Source: Tepidanaerobacteraceae bacterium
GTDB lineage: Bacteria; Bacillota; Thermosediminibacteria; Thermosediminibacterales; Thermosediminibacteraceae
Assembly (NCBI GenBank): GCA_030446005.1
Contig: JASUSP010000013.1
Location: 1 to 39,875 of the forward strand
Direction: 5' to 3'
DNA: 39,875 nt
The translations under genes and the position numbers were made by a program. This document shows, piece after piece, positions 1-6,804 of the stretch; the stretch's first letter is position 1; the number at the start of each line of letters is the position of its first letter. Below the pieces are notes generated by a model, which did not search any database, was not told where the DNA came from, and saw only the letters and a program-made list of their open reading frames with translations.

Positions 1-299
1 CGGTCAAATTTGGGCAGGCTGGATTTTTTGCCATTTTTTGTGCGGGAAAGGTATGAGCGATAAGCTGAGAGTGCTTTGAGCATGGCGCACTGGAGTGTAC
101 CGCGGTTGAGGTCGAATAGTTCACAGGCCCTGCGGTAGGTTTCGCGGTTTAACTTTGCCCTGCTGGTAGTGTTCAAGGCTTCGGCCTGCTTTATAAACCA
201 GGAGCAGGCTTTGCGATATGTTTCCAGCATTCGGGCCATTTTCTCCCGCTTCCCTTTGTTTGGGGATAGGAGTTTTACCTTGAGGGTTACTGTCTGCAT
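1..299 (-). CDS. tnpB: TnpB (IS200/IS605 OrfB), N-terminal part
   Basis: The ATG at 299 is preceded by a strong GGAGGAG ribosome site (307-313). The 99 visible residues begin MQTVTLKVKLLSPNKGKR and continue with an ETYRKACSWFIKQAE segment and a later CELFDLNRGTLQ segment, the pattern of the N-terminal helical/wedge part of TnpB proteins, which are RNA-guided DNA endonucleases of IS200/IS605 elements. The catalytic RuvC part and the zinc ribbon would lie left of the window, so integrity cannot be judged. The reading frame is open to the edge. A different overlapping frame at 121-324 is open by chance and is not the gene. Confidence 0.75.
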   Translation of the reverse strand, partial: MQTVTLKVKLLSPNKGKREKMARMLETYRKACSWFIKQAEALNTTSRAKLNRETYRRACELFDLNRGTLQCAMLKALSAYRSYLSRTKNGKKSSLPKFD

Positions 300-320
300 A
301 TAGTATCTCCTCCGGGTTGC

Positions 321-611
321 TCAAATTTTAGCATAACCGGGGAAAAATAGCAAGCCGCCATTCATCCTACGATTAAAATCAGGGGCATTCTGGCGGGATT
401 TTTGTAAATACATTCCGAGCACAACGGTGGGCATGAAAAATACGTGCATAGTTTTGGACATGTACCCGTCCACCTGGCCGGAAACGTTCCAGTGGGAAGG
501 CACCATGTCGGGAAGCCTGGGGTATACTGCAAAGCCCATAACGTACAGGGAGGCTATAAGGCCCAAGAGAAGCCAATTTGCCGGAAGGGCGGACTTTTTC
601 TTTTCAGCCAC
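321..611 (-). pseudogene. SdpI/DUF1648-like membrane protein, truncated by IS
   Basis: The reading frame starts at GTG 611 after a GGGGGG stretch and gives a basic N-terminus, a first membrane segment (about residues 11-30), the DUF1648 signature RLPDMVPSHWNVSGQVDGY (about 32-50), and a second hydrophobic segment (FFMPTVVLGMYL). SdpI-family proteins normally continue for several more membrane helices, about 200 residues in all. Here family-like sequence stops near codon 69, at the TTTAC that marks the end of the IS element, and the last 28 codons (to 321) look like read-through into IS DNA. SdpI proteins give immunity to the SdpC peptide in Bacillus, but many homologues have no known role. 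No sdpR-type regulator is visible next to it. Truncation is seen directly; the IS as its cause is inferred. Confidence 0.6.
355..396 (-). repeat. Subterminal hairpin of the IS left end
   Basis: CCGCCA at 355-360 pairs with TGGCGG at 391-396, with an inner CCT/AGG pairing. It sits between the TTTAC target-like site (404-408) and tnpB, where IS200/IS605 left-end hairpins recognised by the TnpA transposase are found. Assignment rests on position and structure. Confidence 0.45.
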
Positions 612-627
612 ATAAATCCCCCCCCCA

Positions 628-647
628 AGATATTTTGATGAATATCT
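628..647. promoter_or_regulatory. Perfect palindrome upstream of the DUF1648 gene
   Basis: AGATATT-N6-AATATCT lies 17 bases upstream of the GTG start of the truncated SdpI-like gene. The position suits an operator. SdpI-type genes are often controlled by ArsR-family repressors, but none is present in the window, so the binding protein is unknown. Confidence 0.35.
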
Positions 648-707
648 AAATATAGTATATCAAAAAATAAACTGGACTGCTATAGACTTCTAAATGAAAA
701 TTTCATC

Positions 708-1334
708 TCATCTTGTCTTTATCTCTCTAAGGTAAATATCAAAAAGCTCCATTGCTTCCTCCACTATCGAATTGTCATTAATTATAAGTTTTTCAACCTC
801 TTTATTATAAAAACTTTTTACTTTCTTCCATCTCGAATCCAATATCTCAACTTTTGAAGCCAAAATTTCACTATACTCAATCATCTTATTCCTGTCATTT
901 TTTAAAACCACGGCGGTATCTACGACATCCCTCACCTTCAAATTTTCCGGCCTATAGAAAAGCTTTTTTATAACTATCTCCCAAGGGGTTTCTACCTTAA
1001 TCTTACGGCCCAAAATTTCTTTTTCTACGTACCAATCTTCGGTCAAATGCGGAGCCAGTATAAAGTCTATCTCACCTTCATCCATTTTCAATTTTACAAA
1101 ATTCGACATCTCGGTATAATCTTTAATTCCTTCCATATAAGAATTCAGTCGCGGGGTCACCAACAGCAAGTGCTGCGCATCTGTCAAAAAGATATCTACA
1201 TCAAAACTTTCCCTATGGTTATAATATAATGAGAGTGCGCTTCCCCCTCCGAATGACCACTCATTTTCAGCTATACCGGCATTTTCTAAAAAATCAACCG
1301 CCTTTTTAAATAATTTCATCCAATGCTCAGGCAT
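708..1334 (-). CDS. AbiEii/AbiGii-like nucleotidyltransferase, probable toxin
   Basis: 208 residues. The segment WSFGGGSALSLYYNHRESFD followed by VDIF gives the minimal nucleotidyltransferase signature: G29-G30-G31-S32 and the paired acids D45 and D47. The family (AbiEii of type IV toxin-antitoxin/abortive infection systems, including MenT-like tRNA nucleotidyltransferases) transfers nucleotides to RNA or protein targets. A third acid is probably in the EIDFIL segment near residue 90, as in related proteins. The start overlaps the preceding small gene by 8 bases, typical of a co-translated toxin/antitoxin pair. The target cannot be read from the sequence. Family membership is fairly sure; toxin activity is inferred. 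Confidence 0.75.
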   Translation of the reverse strand: MPEHWMKLFKKAVDFLENAGIAENEWSFGGGSALSLYYNHRESFDVDIFLTDAQHLLLVTPRLNSYMEGIKDYTEMSNFVKLKMDEGEIDFILAPHLTEDWYVEKEILGRKIKVETPWEIVIKKLFYRPENLKVRDVVDTAVVLKNDRNKMIEYSEILASKVEILDSRWKKVKSFYNKEVEKLIINDNSIVEEAMELFDIYLREIKTR

Positions 1335-1590
1335 TTTCGAACATCTCCTCCAGTTGTCTGTTGGGATAATATGGTTTTACATACTCTTCGTAGAAATCCT
1401 TTATATTCTTTTCAGTAATACCGTAGGCGATGATAAACCTCTGGATATCCTGGGGGTGAACATCCGTGAAAAAATTGAATATTTGTACCATGTATTCTTT
1501 GTCGAATTCCATTTTCTTGATTAACTCCGCTAGTTCCCTTTCCTTTAAGTAGTTTTTGGTTTGTGCATTTATGGTCGTTTCTACAATCAT
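1327..1590 (-). CDS. Small partner protein, probable antitoxin of the AbiEii-like pair
   Basis: 87 residues, mostly charged and helical, with no motif I recognise. It starts at ATG 1590 after an AGAGGGA ribosome site and overlaps the nucleotidyltransferase gene by 8 bases. Partner genes in this position usually encode the antitoxin, often a DNA-binding autoregulator. No clear helix-turn-helix can be pointed out here, although the central part (about residues 40-75, with HPQDIQRFIIAYGITEKNI) is compatible with a small helical binding domain. Function is inferred from context only. Confidence 0.55.
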   Translation of the reverse strand: MIVETTINAQTKNYLKERELAELIKKMEFDKEYMVQIFNFFTDVHPQDIQRFIIAYGITEKNIKDFYEEYVKPYYPNRQLEEMFENA

Positions 1591-1605
1591 GGAAGATTCC
1601 CTCTT

Positions 1606-1647
1606 ATTAAATAATTTTCGCTTTGCAAGACAAATAACACTTGTCTT
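1606..1647 (-). promoter_or_regulatory. Promoter with overlapping palindromic operator of the AbiEii-like operon
   Basis: On the minus strand, TTGTCT (1628-1633) and TTTAAT (1606-1611) are spaced by 16 bases. The -35 hexamer lies within a perfect inverted repeat AAGACAA-N7-TTGTCTT (1627-1647). A repressor bound there would block transcription, as expected for toxin/antitoxin autoregulation. Seen directly as sequence; function inferred. Confidence 0.4.
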
Positions 1648-1716
1648 TTGTTTGTTAAGATTATTCTATCAATTATAAGGAAAACAAACAAGGGCCATAT
1701 AAATGGAAAGCCAAGC

Positions 1717-2589
1717 CTATATTCTTTTAAACCTGGCTTGAATATCACCCCAGCAGGTCCTGGTGTAATGGTAAAGGTACTGCTGGGCAAATCCGGCAAG
1801 ATTTCCAAATCTTTTTTCGGCAAAATCTAAAATCTCTTTCACCGGCACTTCCCTGCCGCCAAAGTAAAGGTGCTCGACAACCCTTTTTATCCACACGTCT
1901 ACTGGGAAGGCGTCGAATTTCCTTAGGGAAAAAAGAAGCACACAGTCGGCGATTTTGCGTCCCACGCCGGGGATTCGCATGAGAAATTGCCTTGCTTCTT
2001 CCGTGGGAAGATCTTTAAGCTTTTCCAGGTCTATGTCACCTGCTGCTATCATCCGGGCCGCCGCAATCACGTACCTGCCCCTGAAGCCGCAGCGGGTATC
2101 CCTGATCTGGGATTCCGATAGAGACGCTAGCACCTCCGGAGTGGGAAAGGTATAGTAGGTTTCTCCCTCTAATTCCACAGGAGTTCCAAAGCATCTCGCC
2201 ATTCGCTCTATCGTCCGCTTTATATTCGGTATGCTGTTGTTGGCTGAAAGAATAAAGGAAATCAGGGTTTCCCAGGGCTGCTGATGAAGTATGCGGTTAC
2301 CGCTGCAAAACTTTACAGCCGGCACCAGCTCCGGAAAGCCGCATAATTTTTCTTCAATATCCCTGTAATCTCTTTCCAGGTCAAAATAATCCCGGATAAT
2401 TTCAATCGACTCCTCGCCACCATTTGTTAACACCCTTAAAGTATCTTCCTCCTGATAGGCCTTTATCACCAGGTTTCCCACCACGCCCAGGTAACCCCCG
2501 TCCTCCATCCTGCTCCACCGGAAAGCCTGGCCGCATTCAGCCATCGCGTCCAGGTTGAAAGGGCGAATACCACTAAATGTTATCTCCAA
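1717..2589 (-). CDS. OGG1-type 8-oxoguanine DNA glycosylase/AP lyase
   Basis: 290 residues with the two-part layout of the OGG family: an N-terminal OGG_N-type domain (about 1-95, with CGQAFRW at 19-25) and a HhH-GPD catalytic domain (about 100-290). The helix-hairpin-helix-GPD region reads IPGVGRKIADC...FPVDVW. The catalytic lysine is K212 and the aspartate D231, 19 residues apart, exactly the spacing of K249 and D268 in human OGG1. The lysine means a bifunctional glycosylase/lyase acting on oxidised guanine in DNA, not a monofunctional AlkA. QQPWETLISFILSANN (103-118) is the conserved segment before the catalytic core. Many anaerobic Firmicutes carry this eukaryote-like OGG1 rather than MutM. 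The start ATG 2589 has a weak upstream GAGAGGGGAA-like site. Confidence 0.85.
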   Translation of the reverse strand: MEITFSGIRPFNLDAMAECGQAFRWSRMEDGGYLGVVGNLVIKAYQEEDTLRVLTNGGEESIEIIRDYFDLERDYRDIEEKLCGFPELVPAVKFCSGNRILHQQPWETLISFILSANNSIPNIKRTIERMARCFGTPVELEGETYYTFPTPEVLASLSESQIRDTRCGFRGRYVIAAARMIAAGDIDLEKLKDLPTEEARQFLMRIPGVGRKIADCVLLFSLRKFDAFPVDVWIKRVVEHLYFGGREVPVKEILDFAEKRFGNLAGFAQQYLYHYTRTCWGDIQARFKRI

Positions 2590-2612
2590 TTCTGTTTCCC
2601 CTCTCTCAAAAA

Positions 2613-2700
2613 CTAGTATAACTTTCCTTCGTCAAGAGAATAATTCCTGAAAACCATCAGGCCCAACATTATGCATACGGCCGCCAGCAGGCATGCCGCT
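2613..2700 (-). pseudogene. Possible remnant of a membrane-protein C-terminus
   Basis: One minus-strand frame from about 2700 to a TAG at 2613-2615 encodes a strongly hydrophobic stretch (about ACLLAAVCIMLGLMVFRN) followed by a short polar tail, like the last helix of a permease. It is cut by a stop just upstream and has no start. It may be debris of a lost gene; chance is also possible for a segment this short. Confidence 0.2.
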
Positions 2701-2802
2701 TAAAAATGATGGGATTTTAACAGGTATCTGCTTCCCCTAAAAATTTTCTACGGTTTTTGCCCTTTTCCTGCTGCCGTTTAAAGGTTTGTTAAAGAAGCAA
2801 AA

Positions 2803-2823
2803 CCCGAGGTTTAAACCCTCGGG
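2803..2823 (-). terminator. Rho-independent terminator after the nitroreductase gene
   Basis: CCCGAG and CTCGGG arms form a hairpin with a short loop, followed on the minus strand by TTTT. It lies directly after the stop of the nitroreductase gene. Confidence 0.55.
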
Positions 2824-2830
2824 CTTAAAT

Positions 2831-3340
2831 TTATTCATATTTCTCCCATTTCAGCACTTCGGAAAGCGGCTTTTTAGGCGGATTTGGCGTTTGAGCAGGG
2901 TACCCCAGTGGCACGAGCGAGATTAACTCGTATTTTTCGGGTACCTTGAGGAACTGCCTGACTTCCTCGCTGTAAGGCCTATTGTATCCCGCTACCCAGC
3001 AGGATGCTATACCGTGGGCTTTAGCTGCTAGCATGATATTTTCTGTAGCAGCAGAACCATCTTCCACAGCATGCTTGTTGTCCCTCTCGCAAAAAACTGC
3101 CACGCAGGCGGCGGCATCGGCGATGAACTTACCCCAGGTTGCGAGCCGCGCCAGTTCCTTTTTTCCTTCTTCGCTGGTTACCACTACGAATACCCAAGGC
3201 TGAACGTTATTCGCAGAAGGAGCAAGTCTTGCGCAGTCTATGATGTCTTCAATTATTTCTTTTGGAATGGGTTTTGCCTCGTACTGGCGCACGCTTCTCC
3301 TTTCCTTTAAAATCCTAATAGCCTCGTTCACATTACTCAC
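2831..3340 (-). CDS. Nitroreductase-family FMN oxidoreductase
   Basis: 169 residues. The family pattern is clear: KERRSVRQY near residue 12-20 (FMN phosphate contacts), SANNVQPW (43-50), and EDGSAATENIMLAAKAHGIASCW in the middle (about 92-115), which forms the dimer and flavin pocket. The protein is short, as in the single-domain anaerobe nitroreductases that use NAD(P)H and FMN; the natural substrate is not predictable. It begins 1 base after the ileS stop and is probably translated from the same message. The start could be GTG 3340 or GTG 3331; the latter has a better-spaced GAGGTGAG site. A terminator follows. Confidence 0.85.
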   Translation of the reverse strand: MSNVNEAIRILKERRSVRQYEAKPIPKEIIEDIIDCARLAPSANNVQPWVFVVVTSEEGKKELARLATWGKFIADAAACVAVFCERDNKHAVEDGSAATENIMLAAKAHGIASCWVAGYNRPYSEEVRQFLKVPEKYELISLVPLGYPAQTPNPPKKPLSEVLKWEKYE

Positions 3341-3341
3341 C

Positions 3342-6300
3342 TCACATCTTTTTTACTCCCAAAATTGCTCTGTGCCCGTTTATGTCCCACTCCCTGGCGA
3401 AGCTGCCCTCAGGCGGGGCGGCTTTTTCGATGGAAATAGCAAGGGTATCGCCTTTGATTTCTTCGCCGTGGACGTTTAACGCCTCGTCGATTACGCTATC
3501 CCCAGTGTAATAGACGTAAATCTTGTCCTCCACTTCGAATCCGGCTTCTTTCCTCATGTTCTGAATCTTGCTGGTGAGCTCCCGGGCTACTCCTTCCAGC
3601 ATCAGCTCTCGGGTAATTGTGGTGTCGAGCACGACGTAGTAGCCGCCTTCTCCTTCTGTGCAGAATCCTTCTTTGTCCTGGGCCCTTATGTCGAGCTCTT
3701 CCTGGGTGAGCCTTACTTCCTGACCTTCCACATTGAGGACGACTTCGCCCTTTTCCCTGGCCTCCCTTATAAGTTCAGCAGCATTGGCTTTGGAAATTTC
3801 CCGGGCAATAGCGGGCATGAGTTTGCCGTATTTGGGACCCAAAAGGTCAAAGCGCGGCTTCAGCATGTAGGTGAAGTACTGTTCCGCCATGTGGATGTAT
3901 TCGATTTCTTTTATGTTTAGTTCTTCCTTTATAATGTCGGTCAGGTCTTTCAAGAGCTCTTCATCTCTGGGATTTCTGAGCTGCACCATCATCTTCGAAA
4001 GGGGCTGGCGGTTTTTGATTTTTGCTTTGTTCCTCGCAGCCCGGCCCAATTCCACGATTTTCCTCGCCATCTCCATCTTGTGCTCCAGCTTTTCGTCGAT
4101 GAGTTCTTGCTGCACCTCCGGATAATCGCAAAGGTGCACGCTCTCAGGTGCGTCGGGGTAAGGAACCCTCACCAGGTTCTGATAGAGTTCTTCGGTGATG
4201 AACGGAACGAAGGGCGCCGCCATCTTTATGAACGTGACCAAGGCTTCGTAAAGGGTGAGGTACGCCGCGATTTTGTCGTTGTCCATTTCGGACTTCCAGA
4301 ACCTTTCCCGGCACCGGCGAACGTACCAATTGCTCATATCGTCCACCAGCTGTTCTAAAGCCCTTGCTGCCGTCGTTATGTCGAAATGGTCCAGGCTTTC
4401 TCTGACTTTTTTGTTGGTGCTGTTTATCCTGGAAAGCAGCCACCGGTCCATCTCGGACCTTTCTTTCGGGTCAAGAGAATATTTCCTCGGGTCAAAATCG
4501 TCAATGCTGGCGTATAACGTGAAGAATGAATATATGTTCCAAAGGGTCCCCAAAAATCTCCTCTGGGCCTCGCTCACGGCCTCCTTGTAAAAGCGGCTCG
4601 GCATCCACGGAGGGCTGGCCACGTACAGGTACCACCGCATCGCATCGGCTCCCTGCTCGTTGAGCACCTCCCAGGGGTCGAGCACGTTGCCCTTGTGCTT
4701 GCTCATCTTCTGCCCGTACTGGTCGAGGACGTGTCCCATAACGAGGACGTTCTTGTAGGGCGAGGTATCAAACAGCAACGTTGAAATCACAAAGAGGCTG
4801 TAGAACCATCCCCTGGTCTGGTCTATGGCTTCGGATATGAAGTCAGCAGGGAAACGTTCCCTGAACACTTCTTCGTTTTCGAAAGGATAGTGGAACTGTG
4901 CAAAGGGCATGGAGCCTGAATCAAACCAGCAATCTATAACTTCGGGAACGCGCTTCATGTCGCCGCCGCAGTCAGGGCACCTCAATATAACTTCGTCCAC
5001 ATAGGGCTTGTGCAGCTCTATATCTCCAATTGGCAGCTTGCTCATCGCCTTCATTTCTTCGATGCTTCCCACGGCGTGTTCCTTTCCGCACTTTTCGCAT
5101 ACCCAGATATTGAGCGGCGTGCCCCAGTAGCGCTCGCGGCTTAAGCACCAGTCTATGACGTTTTCCAGGAAATTGCCAAAACGTCCATCTCTTATATGTT
5201 CCGGGTGCCATCCAATTTTTTGGTTTAACTCCAAAAGTCTTTCTTTTACCGCCGTCGTCTTGATGAACCAGCTGCTTCGGGCATAATAAAGAAGCGGCGT
5301 GTCGCATCTCCAGCAGAACGGATAGGTATGAAGGTATCTTTCGGATTTGTAAAGAAGCCCCCTCTGTTTCAAGTTCTTTATTATATCCTTGTCGGCATCT
5401 TTCACGAACATTCCCGCCCAGGGCGCGACTTTTTCGGTAAATCTTCCCTGGGTGTCCACGGGCTGCAGTATCGGAAGTCCGTATTTCTGCCCCACCCGGT
5501 AATCGTCTTCACCGAAGGCCGGCGCCATGTGCACTATCCCCGTTCCTTCGTCCATGGTCACGAAATCTCCCGTTACTACGTAAAAAGCTTTATCCTTGTA
5601 TTCTTCAAAGAACGGAAATACTGGCTTGTACTTTAGTCCATCGAGTTTTCTCCCCGGGAATTTCTCTAAAACCTTGTATTCCCCTTCTAAGACGCCCAGC
5701 CTTTCTTCCGCAAGTATCAGCCTTTCCCCGTTTTGCTCGATTTTTACGTAGGTCGCATCTTCCTTTACCGCCAGCGCCACGTTCGACGGCAGCGTCCACG
5801 GCGTCGTGGTCCAAACGAGGAAATAAGTACTGTCCTCGCCTTCCAGCGGGAACTTCACAAATACCGACGGGTCTTCCACTTCCTCGTAACCCTGGGCCAC
5901 TTCATGGCTGGAAAGCGACGTTCCACACCTGGGACAGTAGGGCACTACTTTGTGGCCTTTGTAAAGCAGGCCTTTCTCCCAGATTTTTTTCAACGCCCAC
6001 CAAACCGATTCGATGTAGGTGTTGTGGTAGGTGACGTAGGGGTTCTCCATATCTATCCAGAAGCCTACCCGCTCGGTCATCCTCTTCCATTCCTGCTCGT
6101 AGGTGAATACGCTTTCCTTGCACTTTTTAATGAACTCTTCGACGCCGTATTCCTCGATTTGGGGCTTTCCGCTTATCCCTAGCTGTTTTTCCACTTCCAG
6201 TTCTACCGGAAGGCCGTGCGTGTCCCAGCCCCCCTTGCGCTCCACTCTGTAGCCCAACATGGTTTTGTACCTCGGAATCAGGTCCTTTATAACCCTGGTA

Positions 6301-6479
6301 AGGACGTGGCCTGCGTGGGGTTTGCCGTTGGCGGTAGGGGGCCCTTCATAGAAAACGTAGTGCGGGGCGTCTTTTCGATTTTCCAAAGTCTTTTCGAAAA
6401 TCCGTTCTTTTTTCCAAAAATCAAGGATCTTTTCTTCGATGGGAACGAAGTTCATAGTAGGTTCTACTTTTTTGAACAT
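3342..6479 (-). CDS. ileS: Isoleucyl-tRNA synthetase, type 2 (eukaryote/archaeal-like)
   Basis: 1045 residues, longer than the roughly 930 of the common bacterial form. It charges tRNA-Ile with isoleucine. The HIGH-type motif is HAGH (residues 55-58) in GPPTANGKPHAGH, and the second signature is KMSKHKGN, close to residue 600. PTANG and KMSKHKGN are marks of the type 2 branch (IleS2), as are the extra C-terminal residues. Editing-domain segments such as TTTPWTLPSN are present, as are zinc-ligand-like Cys pairs (CPRCGTS, CEKCGKE, CPDCGG). IleS2 enzymes are known for natural mupirocin tolerance, and some clades carry it as the only copy. The ATG 6479 has GGAGG nine bases upstream. Expression is controlled by the T-box leader just upstream. 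Confidence 0.97.
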   Translation of the reverse strand: MFKKVEPTMNFVPIEEKILDFWKKERIFEKTLENRKDAPHYVFYEGPPTANGKPHAGHVLTRVIKDLIPRYKTMLGYRVERKGGWDTHGLPVELEVEKQLGISGKPQIEEYGVEEFIKKCKESVFTYEQEWKRMTERVGFWIDMENPYVTYHNTYIESVWWALKKIWEKGLLYKGHKVVPYCPRCGTSLSSHEVAQGYEEVEDPSVFVKFPLEGEDSTYFLVWTTTPWTLPSNVALAVKEDATYVKIEQNGERLILAEERLGVLEGEYKVLEKFPGRKLDGLKYKPVFPFFEEYKDKAFYVVTGDFVTMDEGTGIVHMAPAFGEDDYRVGQKYGLPILQPVDTQGRFTEKVAPWAGMFVKDADKDIIKNLKQRGLLYKSERYLHTYPFCWRCDTPLLYYARSSWFIKTTAVKERLLELNQKIGWHPEHIRDGRFGNFLENVIDWCLSRERYWGTPLNIWVCEKCGKEHAVGSIEEMKAMSKLPIGDIELHKPYVDEVILRCPDCGGDMKRVPEVIDCWFDSGSMPFAQFHYPFENEEVFRERFPADFISEAIDQTRGWFYSLFVISTLLFDTSPYKNVLVMGHVLDQYGQKMSKHKGNVLDPWEVLNEQGADAMRWYLYVASPPWMPSRFYKEAVSEAQRRFLGTLWNIYSFFTLYASIDDFDPRKYSLDPKERSEMDRWLLSRINSTNKKVRESLDHFDITTAARALEQLVDDMSNWYVRRCRERFWKSEMDNDKIAAYLTLYEALVTFIKMAAPFVPFITEELYQNLVRVPYPDAPESVHLCDYPEVQQELIDEKLEHKMEMARKIVELGRAARNKAKIKNRQPLSKMMVQLRNPRDEELLKDLTDIIKEELNIKEIEYIHMAEQYFTYMLKPRFDLLGPKYGKLMPAIAREISKANAAELIREAREKGEVVLNVEGQEVRLTQEELDIRAQDKEGFCTEGEGGYYVVLDTTITRELMLEGVARELTSKIQNMRKEAGFEVEDKIYVYYTGDSVIDEALNVHGEEIKGDTLAISIEKAAPPEGSFAREWDINGHRAILGVKKM

Positions 6480-6520
6480 CCACCAATACCTCCATCACAG
6501 TTTCGAAAGCTATTTTTCTA

Positions 6521-6770
6521 AAAAAAATCCCGTCCCCTATATAGGGACGGGATTTTTCCCGCGGTACCACCCTCATGGAACCGGACGAAATCCGCCCGGC
6601 CCTCTCATTGAGATAACGGCAGAGCCGTAGGCTCCTACTCCTAGCGTTTCGGGCCTCGCTCCGGGGGGATTTTCGGCCACCGGTAATCCGCCGGTCTCCC
6701 ACCGCCACCGGCTCGCTTGGGGTTTCCCGGTGCTTACTTTCCCCGTCATCGCTTTTACACTTTCAATTTT
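6521..6770 (-). promoter_or_regulatory. T-box leader of ileS (isoleucine-responsive)
   Basis: The minus strand shows the T-box sequence AGGGTGGTACCGCGGG (6559-6574 on the plus strand) followed by a terminator hairpin with arms ATCCCGTCCC and GGGACGGGAT and a T run (about 6521-6553). The TGGT bulge pairs with the ACCA end of a tRNA whose discriminator base is A, as in tRNA-Ile. A long GC-rich stem I region lies upstream. A plausible specifier is AUC (plus-strand 6668-6670), within GAAAATCCCC. Uncharged tRNA-Ile would stabilise the antiterminator and raise ileS expression. Motif and terminator are seen directly; the exact specifier pairing is inferred. Confidence 0.93.
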
Positions 6771-6775
6771 TTTCT

Positions 6776-6804
6776 AATATACCCTACTTTTCAACCTTTG
6801 TCAA
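6776..6804 (-). promoter_or_regulatory. Sigma-A-type promoter of the ileS T-box transcript
   Basis: On the minus strand, TTGACA (6799-6804) and TATATT (6776-6781) are separated by 17 bases, an almost ideal vegetative promoter. It overlaps the last codons of bpsA, so ileS is transcribed independently of bpsA. Confidence 0.75.

Larger units (their letters stand above)
1..403 (-). mobile_element. IS200/IS605-family element, left part only
   Basis: Read on the minus strand, the element seems to begin just after TTTAC (404-408), a pentanucleotide of the kind this family uses as an insertion target. It then has a subterminal imperfect hairpin (355-396) and the start of a TnpB gene, and runs off the left edge of the window. 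No tnpA is seen between the end and tnpB, so this is a tnpB-only (IS1341-like) copy or a solo remnant. The boundary is inferred from where similarity of the neighbouring DUF1648 gene stops. Confidence 0.6.

Noticed and set aside
121-324. 67-codon minus-strand frame
   Set aside because: It is a shifted frame of the TnpB gene, whose start at 299 has a better-spaced ribosome site and recognisable protein.
1587-1823. 78-codon minus-strand frame
   Set aside because: It overlaps the 3' end of the OGG1-type glycosylase and the operator region of the AbiEii-like operon; composition is not protein-like.
6421-6708. 95-codon minus-strand open frame
   Set aside because: It reads through the T-box leader of ileS, a structured RNA, and overlaps the true ileS start.
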